Below, piece by piece: positions 37,424-54,600 of a stretch of 64,000 nucleotides of DNA (position 1 is its first letter; the number at the start of each line of letters is the position of its first letter). Source of the DNA: Eulemur rufifrons. Taxonomy: Eukaryota; Chordata; Mammalia; Primates; Lemuridae. The translations under genes and the position numbers were made by a program. The notes below the pieces were generated by a model. That model was given only the letters and a program-made list of their open reading frames with translations, was not told where the DNA came from and searched no databases. The stretch is from positions 50,947,501 to 51,011,500 of the forward strand of contig NC_090990.1 in NCBI RefSeq assembly GCF_041146395.1, read 5' to 3'.

Positions 37424-38479
37424 GCAGGTCATTTCAAGAGACACATATATTAAATACATATAGACAAAGTTTAATGACTGACCAAACCAAAAGAATACTT
37501 TTATTTTTAAAATATTATATTTTACTGTCAACACTTATATTCTGGCCAACATCAACTCTCCACAATTTCCTTTGTCTTAAAAACAGTCTTCACCACCACA
37601 CTTCACCCTGACATTGATAATCCCTACTCATCTCTTCTAGACTGCATAGGCATTACTTTCTCTAAGAAACGTTCAAGAGCTTCTCTTATGTATTCCCATA
37701 GCATTATTTATTTTCCTTATCATAGCACATTGAAAATTACTGTATGGGCAGGGTCTATGTATGACTTAATTACTACTGTATCTCTAGTGCCTTAACAGTG
37801 CACTAGACACAGGGTGAATGTTCAATAAATATTTGTAGAATGAATTAATAAATATTATGGATGCCATCTGTAATATATTTGTATTTAATTTCATTCAAAA
37901 TGATTCAACTTAATCTCAATAGTAATGTATGAATTTTAAAAATGCTAGTATATTTAGTTTCTAAAAATGTTTTATATATCTTTATTATAGACTATTCTTG
38001 TTTATTAAATCCCACTTATCAATAAGATATTCCAAAATATGGTTTTATAAAGACAAATCCATACTAAAAGCACTTTATTTTGTTAAAAAATAATACACAT
38101 AATTAAAATAAGGTGTTATTTAGGTTTCTAAAAAATTATTACAGACTTTCTGTTTTTTAATAACCATGGAAACTGTTATGTTTGCACATAGCCCCTGATA
38201 AGGTGTGGCAATAAAATAATAAGGCTAATTCTTAAACATACATAAAACAATATAATTTAAACAGATTAGTTCCGATTACTTTAAAAATATACTAAATATT
38301 TATTCCAACAATACTGCCATTACTCAAAAGATTTTTTGAATCACTAATTGGAAAATGATTTTAGAACCAATTTATAAATGCCAGGAGAAAATCAGTCTTG
38401 TTATTCTATAATTTTCTCTTTTTTACAAGCAAACATACAATTCTCCAGCTTGATGATTCATCTTATTTGCCTCAAGATA

Positions 38480-38720
38480 ACTTTTGGCAGTACAGTACTT
38501 AAGAGCAAGAACACTGGAGCCAGATGTCTGTGTTTAAATTCTGTCTGTTTCTCACTTACTAGTTGTGTGACTTTGGGCAAGTTATTTATTCTTTTTAGTC
38601 TTCAGGTTTCCTCTCAACATAATCATTACAATAATAATACCTAACTCATAGGTTGTTATATTTGTACAGGTAAAACACAACAGTGCCTGGTAATACTAAG
38701 TGCTATTTAAGCAGTTGCTC
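38480..38720 (+). repeat. MIR SINE
   Basis: Clear MIR layout: 'aagaacactggagccagatgtc', 'ttgtgtgactttgggcaagtta', 'ataatacctaactcatagg', 'acagtgcctggtaatac'. The plus frame 38378-38644 runs through it and is not a gene. Confidence 0.85.
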
Positions 38721-39192
38721 GTATTAGTGGTATTAGCATTTTAAGGAATCTCAAAATTATTTTTTGCATTGCAGGGTCACTGGATTACATATATATTTCC
38801 AAATATGACTACATGGAGAATACAAATTTGAATACATGAGTTTTGGTATACGTTAAAATAAATCGACCATATACTATCTTCTAGTTCACTTTTCAATATC
38901 TGACATGAATTCAGAAAATGCCATATCTCAAGTAGATGTCCTAAAATAAAAATGGTAATGTTTTACATATTAAATGTTAAATATATTAAAGGAGAAAAAC
39001 ATTATTTTGTAACTATTTGAATTTTTCCTTTTTTGAAAATGAACTTGTTTTGGGGGCATTCTAAAACTAGGGCTTATGGTCAATTTAAATCCCTTGTCCC
39101 ATATCAGGGGAAAAAATGTTTGTTCATGATTTCAACCTGACAGTTGCCCTTAAATGCTAGAGACATAATTGTTAAAATGTTTGATAACTTAC

Positions 39193-39401
39193 TGGATTTG
39201 CTTTATTCCAGGCAAGGCTGCTCACATTAAGGCCTTTGGTTAAGTCACAGGAAAAAGACCAAAGTCGTTCCAGATTAGCTGGTATTGTTGATTTTTCTGC
39301 ATCTATTTCTATTTCTTCTTCCTCCTCCTTCTTAGCTTCTTCCTCCACCTCTTCATGTTTTTCACTTTCTAAAAAGTCTTCAGGCTCTTCAGGTTCACGT
39401 T
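39193..39401 (-). CDS. DNAI4: DNAI4 exon: acidic linker and first WD part
   Basis: The acceptor is TTTAATTTAG at 39403-39402, and AA completes the split GAA. The exon starts REPEEPEDFLESEKHEEVEE and goes on with a run of Glu and Lys (visible residues 165-200, about half Glu). It then reads IPANLERLWSFSC and LNVSSLAWNKANP, the start of the propeller, ending in phase 0 before GTAAGT. Acidic linkers ahead of the WD domain are common in dynein intermediate chains. The purine-rich coding run could act as a splice enhancer or slip in replication (inference). An AluJ starts about 30 bases before the acceptor. Confidence 0.95.
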
Positions 39402-39431
39402 CTAAATTAAATTAAATAAAAAGATCATTCT

Positions 39432-40689
<1,258 letters not shown>

Positions 40690-42120
40690 TTCATAGTTAA
40701 CATTAGAGCTCACTCTTGGTGTTGTATATTCTATGGGTTTTGACAAATGTATAAGGACAGATATCCACCATTATAGTATCATATAGAATAGTTTCATTGC
40801 CCTAAAAATCTTCTGTGCTCTACCTGTTCATCCTTCCATGCCTACTCACCCCTGGAAACCACTGATCTCTTAACTGTCTCCATAGTTTTGTCTTTTCCAA
40901 AATGTCATATAGTTAGAATCATACAGTATGTGCCCTTTTCAGATTGGCCTTGTTCACTTAATAATATGCATGTAAGTTTCCTCCATGACTGTTCATGGCT
41001 TGTTATAATAACTTGGTGCTGAATAATATTCCATTGTCTGGCTGTATCATAGTTTATTTATCCATTTACCTAATGAAGGACATCTTGGTTGCTTCTAAGG
41101 TTTGGCAATTATGAATAAAGCTGCTATAAACATCCGTGTGCAGGTTTTTGTGTGGACACAAGCTTTCAGCTCAATTGGATAAATATCAGGAGTGCGTGCT
41201 AAATTATGTGGTGAGAGTATGTTTAGTTTTACAAGAAACTGCCAAACCATCTTCCAAAATGGATATACCATTCCGCATTCCCACCAGCATGAATGAAAGT
41301 TGTTGCTCCACATCTTACCAGCATTTGGTGTTATCAGTGTTTTGGATACGGCCATTTTAGTGTGTAGTGGTATCTCTTCGTTGTTTTAGTTTGCAATTCC
41401 CTAATGACATAAGATGCTGAATATCTTTTTATATGCTGCTTTGCCATCTGTATTTCTTTTTTGGTGAGGTGTCTCTTCAGGTCTTTTACCCATTTGTTAA
41501 TCATGTTGTTTGTTTTCTTATTGTTGGGTTTTAAGAGGTCTTTGTATATTTTGGATAACAGTTATTTATCAGATGTGTCTTTTGCAAATATTTTCTCCAG
41601 TATGTGACTTTTCTTATTCTCTTGACAGTGTCTTTTGCAGAGCAGAAGTTTTTAATTTTAATGAAGTCCAACTTATCAATTATTTCTCTCAATGGATCAT
41701 GCCTTTGGTGTTGTATTTAAAAAGTCATTGCAATACCCGAGGTCATCTAGTGTTTCTCCTATGTTATCTTCTAGGAGTTTTATAGTTTTGCATTTTACAT
41801 TTAGGTTTTATGATCCATTTGAGTTAATTTTTGTTAGGGGTGTAAGGTCTGTGTTTAGACTCATTTTTTAGCACCATTTGTTGAAAATGTTTGCTTTTCT
41901 TCTTTTGTCAAAGATCAGTTGACTATATTTAGGTGGGTGTATTTCTGGGCTCTCTATTCTATTTTGTTCTATATTTTTGTCTATTCTCTTGCCAATATTA
42001 TATGTCTTGACCACATTGCTTTATGGTAAGTCTTGAAGTCAGGTAGTGTCAGTTCTCTGACTTTGTTCTTCTCCTTGATATTGTTTTGAATAATCCGGGC
42101 ATGATAGCTTTTTGAAAGCC
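40690..42120 (-). mobile_element. old L1 3' portion, reverse
   Basis: Reverse L1 wording through the 3' end and the ORF2 tail ('tccttccatgcctactcacc', 'gaataatattccattgtctgg', 'catcttggttgcttctaagg', 'ttgccatctgtatttcttt', 'tagatcagttgac'-type near 41910). The minus frame 41095-41355 keeps a piece of the ORF2 C-terminus (the CWWECGMV region). It is broken by stops and is a fossil. Confidence 0.82.
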
Positions 42121-43089
42121 TTTGTCTTCTTTTTCCACCATCTTAGTCATCTTTTCATCTATTTCTATTGACTGATTTTTCTTGTAGTTATGGGTCACAG
42201 TTTTCTGCTTCTTCACATTACTAGTAATTTTAGGGGGAGGATATCGGACATTGTAAATGTCACAACATTGAATGTCTGAATGTGTTTTCTTCCTTTAAAA
42301 AGTGTTGAAGTTTCTTTTAGCAAGCAATTAATTTACTTTTGGATTAACTTGATATGTTTAAGGCTATTTCTAAAAGGTTGTTGGGAGGTATAGACCAGCC
42401 TTTACTCTAGGGCTGGTCTAGCCATACTGTTAAGGTATCCGCCCATCTGGATATCTGCTGAATACCTCAGGCGTGCAACAAGGTCTCTCTCTCTGGCTAG
42501 TCAGAACTCAAATGTCTTCTAGTCTTGCATGAACTCTGAAACTTGTTCATCTTAGGGCTCCCTGGTAGTTGGTTTTTGCTTGACTTTGTGGAGTTTTATC
42601 CAAACATGCACAGCTTATGTTGTGGTCAAAGACACAGTGGTAGACTTATGCAGATTTTTCCTGTGCATAGCTCTTCCTATCTGATTACCTGTCCACCATT
42701 TCCAGCCACCTTGCCTTCCCTGAACTCGTATCTATGTCTCATCAAAGAAGCAAAACCACTACACTCTGCTATAGTTCCCATGCCTGCCTGTGGTCTCATA
42801 ACTACCTATATCCTAACTAAAACTAGAAGCCCTATTTCCTCTTTTCTAAATGATCAATGATGGGTTCCAAATTGCTATGGTAGGCTTCTAATCATCATGG
42901 ATTAATTGTATTTGACTTGCTCTCCTACCATCAACAAACAAAAAAAAACTGAATTAGATATCAAGTAACTATTGTCAGGCATTGAAAAATAGACAATGCA
43001 GGACTGTGAATTACATGGTCAACCTCACTTTCAGGCTGGGGACAATTTCCTGATCACAGTGCTGGGAAGTGTAGTCTAAGCAAAACAAT
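42121..43089. other. DNAI4 intron, probable old repeat-rich sequence
   Basis: Sequence such as 'gttatgggtcacagttttctgcttctt' and 'ggacattgtaaatgtcaca' looks like an old LINE-related repeat, but I cannot classify it. No exon is seen. The frame 42543-42860 shows no family features. Confidence 0.35.
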
Positions 43090-43384
43090 CATCTAGCTGA
43101 GTTGAGGAGACAGAGATCAGAGTTCAAAAAGGCTGAGATTGTTAGACTGTCTAAAAAAAAATCAAGACCCAACTATACATTGTTTACAAGTGACACATTT
43201 AAACATAAAAACAAAAACATGTTAAAAGCTAGGAAAAATATATACCATGTAAATACTAAAAGATTAGAAAGCTGGTGTGGCTGTATTAATATTACACAAA
43301 TTAAACTTCAAGACAGAGAGTATTATCAGAGATAAATATGGGCATTTCATAATGATAAAAGGGTAAAGAATGATAAAAAGATAG

Positions 43385-43931
43385 TATATTAGTCAGGCTC
43401 TTCCAGAGACAATGAACCAATAGGATATATATATATAGGGAGAGAGAGAGATACGATAGGGGATTTATTAGAGGAATTGGCTCATGCAATTATGGAAGCT
43501 GAGAAGTTCCACAATAAGCTCTCTGTAAGCTGGAAAACCAGGTAAGCCAGTAGCATGGCTCAGATCAAATCCAAAAGCCTCAGAACCAGGGAGGCTGATG
43601 GTATAACTCTCACTCCAAGGCTAAAGGCCTAAAAACTTGGGGGACAACTGATGCAAATCCCAGAGTCCAAAGACCAGAGAGCCTAGAGTTCTGATGTCCC
43701 AGGGCAGGAGAAGAGGGTGTCCCAACTCCAGAAGGGAGAGAGAGAGGTTGTCTTTCCTCTGCCTTTCTGTTCTGTCTGAGCCTCCAGGTGATTGGATAGC
43801 AGATCTTCTTTACTCAGTCCACTGATTCAAATTCCAATCTCTTTCAGAAACACCCTCACAGAAATAATGCTTATCAGCTATCTGGGTATCCCTTAATCCA
43901 GTCAGGTTGGCATCCAAAATTAATTATCACA
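43385..43931 (-). mobile_element. MLT2-type ERVL solo LTR, reverse
   Basis: Reverse LTR from 'tatattagtcaggctctt' to 'attaattatcaca', with 'gaaccaataggatata', 'ggctcatgcaattatgga' and 'cagaaacaccctcacagaa'. A perfect 5-base duplication GATAG flanks it (43380-43384 and 43932-43936). No internal region remains. It lies inside an older L1. Confidence 0.92.
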
Positions 43932-45635
43932 GATAGCATCCAGAAGATAGAACAATTTTAAATTTGAATGTACCTGATAACAAAGCTTTCAACTATATGG
44001 AGCAAAATTGATAAAACTAAAGCAAAGTATAGATAAATCCATAATCATAATTGGAGACTTTAACACTAATTTCTTATTAATTGATAGAAAAGGTCAATAA
44101 AAACTCAAGATAATAGACTTAAAAAACACTATCAACCGATTTGATATACTTAAAATTTAAAGAATACCATACCAAATAACAATAGAATATATATTCTTCT
44201 TTTGTGAGACATTCACCATATTCTGGGCTATAAAACAAGTCTTGATAGATTTCAAAGGGTAGAAATCATATAGAATATGTTCTCTGACCACCACAACAGT
44301 GCTAAATTAGAATTCATTAAAAGGAGATGGCAAAAAATTATTAAAAATTTGAAAATTAAAAATACACTTCTAACTAACTTATGGGTCAAAAAAAAACCTC
44401 CAAGGGAAATTAAAAATTATTTTAAACTGAATGATAATCAAAACACAACATATCAAAATTTATGGGCTACAGCTAAGGTAGTACTTACAGGGAAATCTGT
44501 AGAATTAAATGCCTATAATAGACAAGAAAAAAATGTGAAATCAATGATTCAGCCTTCCATCTTAACAAACTAGAAGAGTAAATACAAATTAGAAGAAAAA
44601 AAAGTAAAAATAGACATAATTGAAAAATTTTTTAAAACAGAGAAGAAAATAGGAAAGTCAAGAAAGCTAAATGATGGTTCTTGAAAGAATTAATAAATAC
44701 CCAACTAGACTAATAAAAAAATAAGGGAAAAGTCACAAATAACCAAAACTGGGAATGAAGTAAGAGATAGCATTATATATCCCACAGATATTGAGAAATA
44801 TAATTTAAGAAGAGAATATTATGAACAACTTTATACAAATAAATTCAACAATAGACAAAAAGTATAAATTCCTTACAAATTACCAAAACTGACACAGGTA
44901 GAAATAGAATATCGGAATAACTCTGTGTCTATCAAATAAATTAAATTTGTAATTAAAAAACTTCCTGCAAAGAAAATGCAGCACAGATGGTTCCACTGGT
45001 AAATTTTATCAGACATTTAAAGAAGTAATTATACAAATATTACACAAATTTGTTTGGAAAATAGAGAATGAGGTAAGACTTCAAATTCATTTTATAAAGT
45101 CATCATAATACTTATAGAAAAATCCATCAGGGACTTTAAAAGAAAATACAATTACAGAAATATATGCTGCATAAACACAGTAGCAAAAATTCTGAACAGA
45201 GTATTAGAAAATTCATTCCATCAATATATAAAAAGGATAATACAACATAACCAAGTGAGGTTTAACTCCAGGAATTAAGTTTGTTTTTTAACATTTGAAA
45301 ATCAGATTAAAGGTGAAAAATTATATGTAGAAGACAGTTTGTACAAAATTCTACAATGATTTTTCTTAAAATCTGCCTAGCAAACTAGAAAGAGAACTTC
45401 TTCAAACCAATAAAAATTATCTATAAAAACTAGCTAACATCATATTTAATGATGAAATATTGACTATTTTCTCCCTAGGTTCAGGAATAAGACAAGAATA
45501 TCTGTTCTGCCCATGCATATTCAACATTGTACTGGGGATCCTAGCCAGTAGTGCAATAAGCAAGAAAAAAGGCAAAAATATTTGAAAGAGAGAAATAAAA
45601 ATCTTATTTGTAGATAATAGTATTATAAATATATA

Positions 45636-46842
45636 CAGTCATACACTATATAAGCACATTTTGATCAACAGTGAACTGTATATATGAGAGTGGTCTCACT
45701 ACTCATATAATATAATAGGATATTATATTATAATGGAGCTGAAAAATTCCAAAAACATAGTAGCACAACACATTACTTACGGTGTTTGTGGTGATGCTGG
45801 TATAAACAAACATACTGCACTGTCAGTTGTATAAAAGTACTATCTATATAGCATAATACAGTTAGGTACAGTACATAATACTTGATAATAAATTATTAGT
45901 TACTGTTTTATATATTTACTCTACTATACTTTTTATAGTTATTTTATAGTGTATTACTTCTACTTTTTAAAAAAAGTTAACTATAAAACGACTCAGGCAA
46001 GTCCTTCAGGAGGTATTCCAGACGAAAGCATTGTTATCATAGGAGATGACAGCTCCATGCATGTTACTGCCCCTGAAAACCCTCCAATGGGACAAGGGTG
46101 GAAGTGGAAGACAGTGATATTGATCCTGACCCTGTGTATGGCTAGGCTAATATGTGTCTGTGACTTAGTTTTTAAGAAAAACACTTAAAAAGTAAAAAAA
46201 AAAAAAAGATTAAAATAGACAAAAGATTACAGAACAAGGATACAAAGAAAGAAATATTTGTATATAGCTGTACAACATATTTGTTTTAAGCTAAGTGTTA
46301 TTACAAAAGAGTCAAAAGTTAAAAAAGATTATGTTTACCAAGTCAAAAACTTACAGTAAGCTGAGATTAATTTATAATGAAGAAAAATGTTTTAATAAAT
46401 TTTGTGTAGCCTAAGTATACAGTGTTTATAGTCTACAGTAATATACCATAATATCCTAGGCCTTTACATTCACTCGCCACTCACTCAATGACTCACCGAA
46501 AGCAACTTCTAATCCTGTAAAAGCTCCATTCTAAGTGTTCTATGTAAGTATATCATTTTTTATCTTTTATACTACATTTTTACTGTGTTTTTTCTATGTT
46601 TAGGTATGTTTACATACACAAATACTTACCATTGTGCTATAACTGCCTACAGTATTCAGCACAATAACATGTTGTACAGGTTTGTGGCCTGGGAGCAACA
46701 GGATATACAACATAGCCTATGTGTGTAGTACTCTACACCATCTAGATTTGTATAATACATTACAATGTTTGGACAATGATGAAATTGCCTAACAATGCAT
46801 TTCTCAGAACATATCCCCATCATGAAGGTATGAGTGACAGTA
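45636..46842 (-). mobile_element. fossil DNA transposon, probably Tc1/mariner-like
   Basis: The left end is TACAGTCATACA and the right end reads ACTGTCACTCATACC in reverse, so the termini are partly inverted, with TA at both edges. The interior includes the familiar reverse wording 'caggtttgtggcctgggagc' and 'aatgcatttctcagaacatatcccc', which I know from a common mammalian DNA element of the TA-targeting group. I am not sure of its name. It interrupts the old L1, whose ORF2 sequence resumes after it. The frame 45949-46188 within it (79 residues) has no recognisable domain. Confidence 0.65.
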
Positions 46843-47577
46843 TATAAATTCTAAAGAATCCACAAAAACAAATAGACCTAATAAGAAAGCTATCAAAGGT
46901 TGAAAGTCAATACACAATATCAATGATTTCTACATACTAGCATGAAACAATTATGAAATTAAATTTTAGAAATCAATAGCATTAAAAATATTAAGGGATA
47001 AATTTAACAAAAAATAAGCAAGGTCTATACATTGAAAATATTTTTTAATTGCTGATAAATATTTTAAAAGACTTAAGTAAATAGAAACATCTATAGTGTT
47101 CATAGATTAGAATACTAAATATTGTTAAGATGTCAATTCTTCCCAAATTGATCTATGATCAAACAAAACTCAAATCCAAATCTCAGTTAAACTTTCAGGT
47201 AGAAATTGACAAGTTAATCCATAAAATACACATGGAAATGAAAAGGAACTAGTCAAAGCCACATAGGAAAAAAGCAATTTCAGAGGATGTACTCTATCTG
47301 ACTCTGAATCTTATTAGAGTGTAAAGCTGGAGTAATTAATACAGTGTGGTATTTGCTATAGGATAAACAAATAGCAAGACAAAATCCAGAAATAAACCTC
47401 TATTTTACCAATGGTAGAATGATTTTTGATCAGGTGTCAAAGTAATTAATGGGGGAAGAAGAACTCTTTTTTTAAATGATGCTGAAACAACTGGAGGTCC
47501 ATAGAGGGGGGAAAAATAAAAAAGAACCTTACACCTTACCTTACTCTATTCATAAAAGATTAATTCAAAATAGATAA

Positions 47578-47701
47578 TATAGATATATTAATTTATTTCA
47601 TTATAATAACCATTTTACTATATATATGTATCTTGTAACATCACATTGTATACCTTAAATATACATAATAAAATTTATGGAAAATAAAAATTCAAAAAAC
47701 C
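47578..47701 (+). mobile_element. 124-bp 5'-truncated L1 tail
   Basis: A short stretch like an L1 3' end ('taacatcacattgtatacct', then an A-rich end). A perfect 12-base duplication CAAAATAGATAA lies on each side (47566-47577 and 47702-47713). It is a severely 5'-truncated insertion inside the older L1. Confidence 0.85.
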
Positions 47702-47904
47702 CAAAATAGATAACAGACCTTAACATAAAAGCTAAAACCATACAGATTCTAGAAGCAAACCTAGAAGCACATCTTTGCAACTTTGGGGCAGGCAAAGATT
47801 TGTTATATCATGGAAAGAATTGATTAAAGAAAAAATTGATAGATTAGACCTCATCAAAATTAAAAACTTCTGTTCATCAAAAGGCATTTTTAAGAAAATT
47901 AATT

Positions 47905-48195
47905 AGGTCAGGTGTGGTGGCTCACACCTGTAATACTAGCACTTTGGGAGGCCAAGGTGGGAGGATTGCTTGAGCTCAGGAATTTGAGACCAGCCTGAGG
48001 AAGAGTGAGACCCCATCTCTACTAAAAATAGAAAAATTAGCCAGGTATCATAGCATGGGCCTATAGTCCCAGCTACTTGGGAGGCTGAGGCAGGATGATT
48101 ACTTGAGTCCAGTAGTTTGAGGCTGTAGTAAGCTATGATGACAGCACTGCACTCTACTCAGGGTGACAGAGTGAGACTCTGTCTCAAAAAAAAAA
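47905..48195 (+). mobile_element. Alu dimer inside the old L1
   Basis: Alu dimer starting 'aggtcaggtgtggtggctca' and ending in an A tract. It lacks most of the lemur-type middle segment (ends 'ctaaaaatagaaaaattagcc'). A poly-A/(AAAG)n stretch follows at 48236-48276. Confidence 0.88.
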
Positions 48196-49145
48196 GGAAA
48201 CTGAACCCCCCTTCTCATTCCCCCTGCTTTAAAATAAAAAAAAAAAAAAGAAAGAAAGAAAGAAAAGAAAAGAAATTGGCAAGCCATAGACTTAGAGAAA
48301 ATATTTGCAAATCATGTAACTAACAAAGGGCTTGTATCCAGATGAGCTATTACAATTTGATTTTTAAAAAGACAACTGAATTTTAAAATGGGCAAAAGAG
48401 TTGACCAAACATAAACAAAAGAAGATACTCAAAGGGCCCAAATGAACCATGTAAACAAGCACTGAGTCTTTAGGACAACACTAAAAGGATTGCCAACATC
48501 AGGTGTAATGAAGTATGTAGAGCAACTGAGACTCTTATACGTTGCTGTGGGAATATAAGATGGTATAACTACTTTGGAAAAGTATTTCACGATTTCTAAA
48601 AAAGTTAAATATCTACCCAATGACTCAGTAATTCCATTCCTAGGTATTTCTACAAGAGAAATTAAAACATTTGCATACCAAAGGGCTCACATGAAAATGT
48701 TCATATCAGCTTTACTCATAATAACCCCCAAATGAAAACACTCCAGGTGTCTATCAACAGGCAAATGGATAAACAAATCATTATGGTATATTCAAATGAA
48801 CTACCTTTACACACATCAATCCAGATGAATCCCCAAAACATTAATGTTGAGTGAAAGAAGCCAGATGCAAAGAATATCTGAACCTACTTATATGACATAC
48901 CAGAATAGAGAAAGTTAATCTGTGTTGATCAAAATCAGGTCAATGCCTGTCTGGGCAGGGTTGGGTTTGCATCACGGAGTTAAGGTTTATTTATAAAATA
49001 GCACAAAGTAACTTTTAGGGTTGATGAATATGTTCTCTGCCTTGATAAGGGCATTGGTAACATGGCTTTATACATTTTCAAAATGTATTTAAAAATACAG
49101 TTAAAACATGCATTTCATTGTATGTAAATTGTATCTCATTAAAAC

Positions 49146-50372
49146 ATTTGCTATGGTATTTCTATTTTTTAGACACATTAAAAGGAGTGATGTACCAACA
49201 GTTTTGTTTTGTAAATGTCAATATTTACAGTACTCTGTAAATTGTAACCTTACAACTCTTCAAATATAGGATGAAAAATTTATATATGATAAAAATTTTT
49301 AAATATCAACCTAATATGAGAGAAGGAACATAGTTTTTTAATATTCCTCTAGATGTATGCGGGCAAAAAGGTTTACAATCATTTGTCATACATACTATTC
49401 TGTAACCTAATTTTTTATTGTAACCATATATATTAATTTTGATTTGAAGAATCAAGAAAGATTTCATGAAGGAGTTTACTCTAATCCATATTGGAAAGCT
49501 GGGAATACAACAGGCAAAAATGCAGTGGGGACAAGGGTGGACCATTAAGCAAATTCCAATGAAAGGTACTAAGGCAGGAAAATTTAGGTTCTATCTGGGG
49601 ATTACCAGGTAAATCTACTACGGCTAACTTTTAGAGTCTCCAATGTAATACAGTGATATAAAGTAGTCTGTGGCCAGATTGCAGGTATCGTTTAATGATA
49701 TACTCTGAGGTTTGTAATTCATGCCAGTCATTGGGAAGGTACTGAAGGTTTCTGAGCAGTTAAGTGCCATGCTGATTTTAGGACACATCAGCGAGCCAGA
49801 ACGGTATGGTGGAAAGGGAACTGGAACTTGAGAACAAAAGACTTTGGTTGAATGCTAGTTTTGCCATTACTATTTAATCTTGCAAAGTTTTTCTATAACC
49901 TTCATTTTCTTTATTCACATATTGAAAAGTTGAATCAGATAACATCTAAAGTCCTTTAAAATATTCTATGATCATATGAGATGCGATTTGTAGCAATGAG
50001 AATAAGAGTAATGCTCCTGCAATAAAATTAGAGAGTGGTAATAAAAGCCAATGTCAAGGGCAATAGAAATATATTTTACAGTACTTTGCAGAAATACTGT
50101 AAAAATAAGTAACTAATTAAATGCAGGAATAAGGGAGAAAAAAAGAGCCATAGATGCTTATGAAGTTTTGAATCTAAGGGACAACCTTCTTTTGTGGGCT
50201 CCCTAGCTTGTACTCCACTGCAACTCACATGTTTAGTACTTAAAGCTTTGTAAACATGTCTCTGATAAGTGATAACTCAGTCTGGAGATTACATTTAGAA
50301 ATATATAATAATATCATGTATTTTTTTAAATAATTTGAGTTTATTTAAATGTGATTATTTTTTAAAAAATAC
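49146..50372. other. DNAI4 intron, with a MIR-like fragment
   Basis: A probable MIR lies at about 49800-49985 ('ggaacttgagaacaaaagactt', 'gttttgccattactatttaat'). The rest shows no exon or repeat I can name. Confidence 0.45.
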
Positions 50373-50567
50373 CTTTTAAAACAGGAAGCTGACGATAAGC
50401 TGCAAGTTTTGGCTGAAATATATTTTCCATTAGAACCCGTTCCATAAAAAATAAGTCCTGATGAAATTTTTCAGATTTTAATATTGCGTCTGAGTGCTCT
50501 TCCTCATCATCATGGATCTTTGTCAGAATTACATTTTCTATATCCATTAGAGAACTAGCTTCACTGT
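50373..50567 (-). CDS. DNAI4: DNAI4 exon: region before the WD domain
   Basis: The acceptor is ATTTTACAG at 50569-50568, and AC completes a split Asn codon. The exon codes SEASSLMDIENVILTKIHDD and EEEHSDAILKSEKFHQDLFF, ends AAYRQLPVLK plus G, phase 1, before GTATTT. It is acidic and probably helical, with no WD motif (visible residues 100-163). This is the part N-terminal to the propeller in dynein intermediate chains, where partner subunits bind (family knowledge, not shown here). 195 bases with phase 1 at both ends. Confidence 0.95.
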
Positions 50568-50864
50568 CTGTAAAATATAAACATGATGCAATGATAAAAT
50601 ATCCAAATAATATTAGATGGTTCATATATTCTAAAGATTTAAAAAATGACACTTCACCATTTGTATTTGTTTTCCTCCAATTTGCAACATCAATAGACAC
50701 TTATTGAATATCTTTTAAGTACCAAGCACATGCAAGATGCACAAATCTTATCTCATTTTAGAATTCTTAACCATCAAAAAATGTACTGTTTTTCAGAAGA
50801 TAAGCAATGATAACCCTATGAGGTAATTTGTATCTCTATATTTTTATTCAAATTGAAATAAGAT

Positions 50865-54060
<3,196 letters not shown>

Positions 54061-54064
54061 AAAT

Positions 54065-54238
54065 TTGGGTGGATAATTCTTTGTTGTTGGGGCTATTTTG
54101 TATAGTAAAAAAGATTTTTAGCAGCATCCCTGGCATCTAACCACAAGATGCCCTCGTAGTCATAACAACCTAAAGTGTCTTCAGACATTGCCAGATGTCC
54201 CCTGGAGAAGTAAAATAGCCCCAAATTAAGAGCCATTG
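54065..54238 (+). mobile_element. MER5A-like hAT relic
   Basis: Clear MER5A wording: 'gataattctttgttgttgg', 'tttagcagcatccctggc', 'agacattgccagatgtcccc', 'aagagccattgtt'. It is non-coding. Confidence 0.88.
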
Positions 54239-54600
54239 TTGTTAATGTATCTCCATTTTAAGTGGTCATATAAGTACTATATATTCTTTTTCTTATAAAT
54301 AATCTAATCTAAAGAAAGGGAGAAAGACAATGAAGAAACTCACATGTATGAAAGAGAGCTTAGGAGCAAGTAAAGAAACACTAGAGAAAGATAGAAACTT
54401 TTGACAGGTATCCAATAAAAAATAAATTTTTCTGTTGAGTCTAAGACAATGTGAAAGAGTAACAATGCTATTTCTGAGTAAAAGTTGTACTTTTCATGGT
54501 CCATCAGAAAGAAAACATTGTATTATAACTGCAAAAAAAGAATTTATTTAAAATGTCATATGAAAATCATTTTAAAAAACTGAAATAAACAAAATCTTAC

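Larger units (their letters stand above)
43090..49145 (+). mobile_element. old L1 (ORF2 to 3' end) split by four insertions
   Basis: The L1 segments 43090-43384, 43932-45635, 46843-47577, 47714-47904 and about 48276-49145 read on in order along ORF2 and its 3' end. They are separated by an ERVL LTR (43385-43931), a DNA-transposon-like unit (45636-46842), a tiny L1 tail (47578-47701) and an Alu (47905-48195). Stops abound; the frames 43102-43335 and 44277-44573 are remnants. Confidence 0.85.
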
